From positions 1-59,700 of the forward strand of contig CAKROK010000003.1 of the NCBI GenBank assembly GCA_934373295.1: a stretch of 59,700 bases of DNA, written 5' to 3'. The notes under the pieces were generated by a model that did not search any database, was not told where the DNA came from, and worked only from the letters and a program-made list of their open reading frames with translations. The stretch comes from an uncultured Christensenellaceae bacterium (GTDB taxonomy: Bacteria; Bacillota; Clostridia; Christensenellales; Christensenellaceae). Shown here one piece after another: positions 58,291 to 59,700 of this stretch (within the stretch, counting starts at the first letter, position 1; each line of letters begins with the position of its first letter). A program made the translations under genes and the position numbers.

Positions 58291-58909
58291 AGGTTGCTTT
58301 GCTTGCGCAAAGCTCCAAAATAATGTGCAAATCAACAGTTAGTGCATATGACTTTATTCAGATTCAATACTTTACTTTGCAATTTTTCTCTGAAAACCGT
58401 GGTTTTCAGACTTTCCCATAAGGAGGTCTGCGACCTCCTCATCCTTCTCCGCTAATTCGTTCAGGCTTACATGTTAGCATAAATGCTTAACTTGCTTTTA
58501 TGCTATACTTTGGTTCTCGACGGTGACGGTCTTAAAATCGCAAGCGATTTTACAGACCGCATACATTATTTAGTGTAAATAGTTATGCTTGAGATTCCCT
58601 CTCGATTATAGATATGTTGGCATAACTGCGATAAGCTGCTATTGGCTTTTCTTTCGTGCAGCTTGTGACGGTCTTAAAATTATGCTGCGCGATAATTTTA
58701 CAGACCGTATGCTTTAGTTGGTGATGATAGTTTGGGTTTTTAGCTGTTGTGTTTGTGCGCTTAACTAAAAAGGATTCATCTCACTCGTCCGTGTGCGGCG
58801 CAGGTTTTTGCGCGGCATAGCCGCGCAAAAACTAAGCTCGCGTACGCGGGCGGGCTTAGTTTAAAATCGCCCCCGACGGGGGCGATTTTAAACCTGCGCC
58901 GCACGTCAT
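58291..58909 (+). repeat. Large multi-hairpin element, full copy B
   Basis: Matches copy A along about 620 bp. Hairpins: GCTTTGC/GCAAAGC (58296-58313); TCTGAAAACC/GGTTTTCAGA (58389-58410); GGAGGTC/GACCTCC (58422-58438, sequence changed but pairing kept); CGGTCTTAAAATCGC with one bulge (58527-58559); CGGTCTTAAAATTATGC (58669-58707); a clover closed by GTGCGGCGCAGG/CCTGCGCCGCAC (58793-58804, 58893-58904) with arms of 13 bp (58804-58832), an imperfect central arm (58831-58860) and 16 bp (58859-58893). The flanking 58181-58290 and 58910-58959 hold no gene. Confidence 0.85.
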
Positions 58910-58959
58910 CGGCAAGCTCGCTTTTTCTTCGCAGGGCAAGACATATGACTTGCGTATGA

Positions 58960-59700
58960 TTAACCTTCATATCGAAGCGCCTCAATCGGATGCTTCTTCG
59001 CCGCCTTATTCGCCGGATATAGCCCGAATATCAGCCCCACCGCCGTGGAGAATCCCACCGCCAGCGCTATCACGCCCCCGTTCATCGCAAAGGACATCGT
59101 ATCTCCCGCAAACAGCGAGACGACCTCCAAAATGAGCCAGGATAACAAAAGCCCTATGATACAGCCTATGAGCGAGAGCATTACCGCCTCTATCAAAAAT
59201 TGAAGCATGATGCTCCCTCTGCTCGCGCCTATCGCCTTTCTTATTCCTATCTCGCGCGTGCGCTCGGTGACGGATACCGTCATTATGTTCATTATCCCTA
59301 TTCCGCCCACGAGCAGGGATATCGCGGCTATGCCCCCTAAAAGTATGGACAGAGTGCTCGTTATAGTCCCCATGGCGTCCTGTATGCTGGACATGTTCGA
59401 GACCATCACTGCGTCCTCATCGCCAAAACGGCTCTTGAAAAAGTCGTTCAGCTCGACCTCCGCCGCATCCGTGTCTCCGTTCGCGGAGCAGTAGACCATC
59501 GTGGGATATATGCTCCCGCTCATCCTCGCGGAAACGCTGAACGGGATGTATATCGTGACGTTTGAGACATACGAGCTCATGAGCGAGCTTTCCTTTTCAA
59601 GCACGCCCACCACCTTGAACCTGCGCCCGTCCAGGATTATATCCTCTCCCAGCGCGTCAGTATCTCCAAATAGCTTTTCCTTCGCGTCCTGCGAAAGCAC
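58960..59700 (-). CDS. ABC transporter permease, MacB/FtsX type (partial)
   Basis: The C-terminal 246 residues of a permease; the N-terminus lies beyond the window. Visible: the extracytoplasmic MacB-PCD part (GEDIILDGRRFKVVGVLEKESSLM), then the FtsX domain with three membrane segments and the signature VSVTERTREIGIRKAIGASRG near residue 140, ending AAKKHPIEALRYEG. Such permeases pair with an ABC ATPase for export of peptides, lipids or drugs, or for lipoprotein handling; the partner would lie upstream outside the window. Confidence 0.92.
   Translation of the reverse strand: MLSQDAKEKLFGDTDALGEDIILDGRRFKVVGVLEKESSLMSSYVSNVTIYIPFSVSARMSGSIYPTMVYCSANGDTDAAEVELNDFFKSRFGDEDAVMVSNMSSIQDAMGTITSTLSILLGGIAAISLLVGGIGIMNIMTVSVTERTREIGIRKAIGASRGSIMLQFLIEAVMLSLIGCIIGLLLSWLILEVVSLFAGDTMSFAMNGGVIALAVGFSTAVGLIFGLYPANKAAKKHPIEALRYEG

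Overview
The window looks like the replication-origin region of a Bacillota chromosome, most likely an uncultured Clostridia of moderate GC content. The evidence is the rpmH-dnaA-dnaN-recF-remB-gyrB-gyrA order, an hrcA-grpE-dnaK-dnaJ operon behind a CIRCE element, RNase Y, rnpA-yidD-yidC-khpB-mnmE-mnmG-rsmG, and the rpmE-DUF1385-prmC-prfA-sua5-ywlE cluster. The exact order or family cannot be fixed from these data.

Layout. 0.2-6 kb: an accessory catabolic operon on the minus strand (sugar-isomerase-like protein, cyclase-family hydrolase, two SDR dehydrogenases) with a divergent GntR/FCD regulator and likely operators between them. 6-11 kb: the heat-shock operon. 11-14 kb: pyrophosphatase, a threonine-aldolase-like enzyme, an MBL-fold hydrolase and a DUF1934 protein. 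14-24.8 kb: parB, parA, gyrA, gyrB, remB, recF, dnaN and dnaA, all leftward. 23.0-25.4 kb: a bipartite oriC flanking dnaA. From 25.4 kb genes run rightward: ribosomal protein L34, RNase P protein, membrane insertion, tRNA and rRNA modification, walJ/yycJ-like hydrolase, rlmH, glnS and gltX. Direction switches at oriC, so the core genes are co-directional with replication on both arms. 37-40.8 kb is accessory: tandem small membrane proteins, tRNA-Ala(CGC) and three HicB-like genes. 41-48.3 kb is core again (rny to ywlE) and ends with a fourth HicB-like gene. 48.4-59.7 kb is accessory: a YesM/YesN-type two-component system with a sugar-binding lipoprotein, a cytidylate-kinase-like protein, an Sfp-type phosphopantetheinyl transferase, a large secreted SpoIID-type surface protein, and an ABC permease cut by the window edge.

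The core genes cover initiation (DnaA, DnaN), topology (gyrase), origin segregation (ParA, ParB and six parS-like sites), the start of translation machinery, and protein folding and insertion.

The least expected content is non-coding. There are three families of structured interspersed repeats. The first is four co-oriented 3'-end elements (218, 31956, 46066, 47790). The second is a 54-base identical repeat pair (37400, 48452). The third is a roughly 620-630 bp multi-hairpin element in two full copies (48609, 58291) plus a short derivative (32362), each ending in a clover of three palindromes whose arm sequences differ between copies while pairing is kept. Other notable items are a palindrome array with a constant heptamer (39021-39147), parS sites with an asymmetric centre, an origin whose DnaA-trio-like repeat has T where Bacillus has A, parAB moved next to gyrA, and HicB-like genes without HicA. 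All calls come from reading the sequence; no database search was run.
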